The notes beneath the pieces were generated by a model. That model was not told where the DNA came from and did no database searches. It saw nothing but the letters and a program-made list of their open reading frames with translations. A stretch of 5,320 nucleotides of DNA from Campylobacter sp. (GTDB lineage Bacteria > Campylobacterota > Campylobacteria > Campylobacterales > Campylobacteraceae). Below, in pieces: positions 5,231 to 5,320 of this stretch. The DNA is taken from positions 1-5,320 of the forward strand of contig JAGAZK010000243.1 of the NCBI GenBank assembly GCA_017940085.1. The letters run 5' to 3'. The translations under genes were made by a program, and so were the position numbers. Numbering within the stretch: position 1 is the first letter of the stretch; each line of letters opens with the position of its first letter.

Positions 5231-5320
5231 ATGCGAAGTTTTACTTGCACACATTGCAAAGGCGAATTTGACGATAGTGGTGCTATTTTAGACGAAAATC
5301 AAAATAAATTTTGTTGCAAT
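5231..5320 (+). CDS. Probable CcoI-type copper P-type ATPase, N-terminus (cut by window end)
   Basis: Only the first 30 codons are present and the frame is open at the right edge. The sequence has F-T-C-T-H-C-K-G-E-F-D at residues 4-14, a C-x2-C motif, and K-F-C-C-N at the end. A CxxC followed about 20 residues later by F-C-C-x (normally then G-C) is the pattern of the N-terminal metal-binding region of heavy-metal P1B ATPases of the CcoI/FixI type, which move copper for cbb3 cytochrome oxidase assembly. The remaining domains are not visible, so the call rests on the cysteine pattern alone; another zinc-ribbon-like protein is possible. AGGGA at 5222-5226 lies 4 nt before the ATG, a rather short spacing, and a TATAAT lies upstream. 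Confidence 0.6.
   Translation, partial: MRSFTCTHCKGEFDDSGAILDENQNKFCCN

Overview
The window is AT-rich and tightly packed, with seven complete genes and one partial gene at each edge. Gene content, codon bias toward A/T and the gene pairs point to an epsilonproteobacterium (Campylobacterota), most likely a Campylobacter. The evidence is the gltX-yggT-slt series, which as I recall it also occurs in Campylobacter jejuni and Helicobacter pylori, and a DUF2325 - unknown - flavodoxin series that I also associate with Campylobacter. The exact species cannot be settled by eye. As I remember C. jejuni, its flavodoxin cluster lies by katA and its luxS lies elsewhere, so the order here suggests a different species.

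Positions 2-2419 (+ strand) are the end of an operon. It holds the 3' part of a glutamyl-tRNA synthetase, a small YggT-family membrane protein joined by an ATGA overlap, and a soluble lytic transglycosylase joined by a 23-bp overlap. Facing it on the minus strand is a small lipoprotein gene (2319-2801), whose 3' end lies 101 bp inside the transglycosylase gene.

Positions 2802-3039 are a divergent intergenic region. It has a good extended -10 promoter for the lipoprotein, a TATAAT for the rightward operon, a perfect 18-bp inverted repeat and two smaller dyads that look like operators.

Positions 3040-4538 (+) form a tightly coupled three-gene operon: a DUF2325 protein with a cysteine-rich tail, an uncharacterised 233-residue protein, and long-chain flavodoxin FldA. 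The junctions are TAGATG and ATGA, so the genes are probably translated together. This is the least understood part of the window: two proteins of unknown function are tied to a central low-potential electron carrier.

A perfect hairpin separates fldA from luxS (4639-5148), which encodes the activated-methyl-cycle and AI-2 enzyme. A second perfect hairpin overlaps the luxS stop codon. The last 90 bases start a new gene whose cysteine pattern resembles the N-terminus of a CcoI-type copper P-type ATPase.

The most striking sequence-level signal is the abundance of AAATTT (57 by hand count) and its use in perfect palindromes in all three sizeable intergenic spacers. I saw no tRNA, rRNA, CRISPR array, insertion sequence or phage gene.
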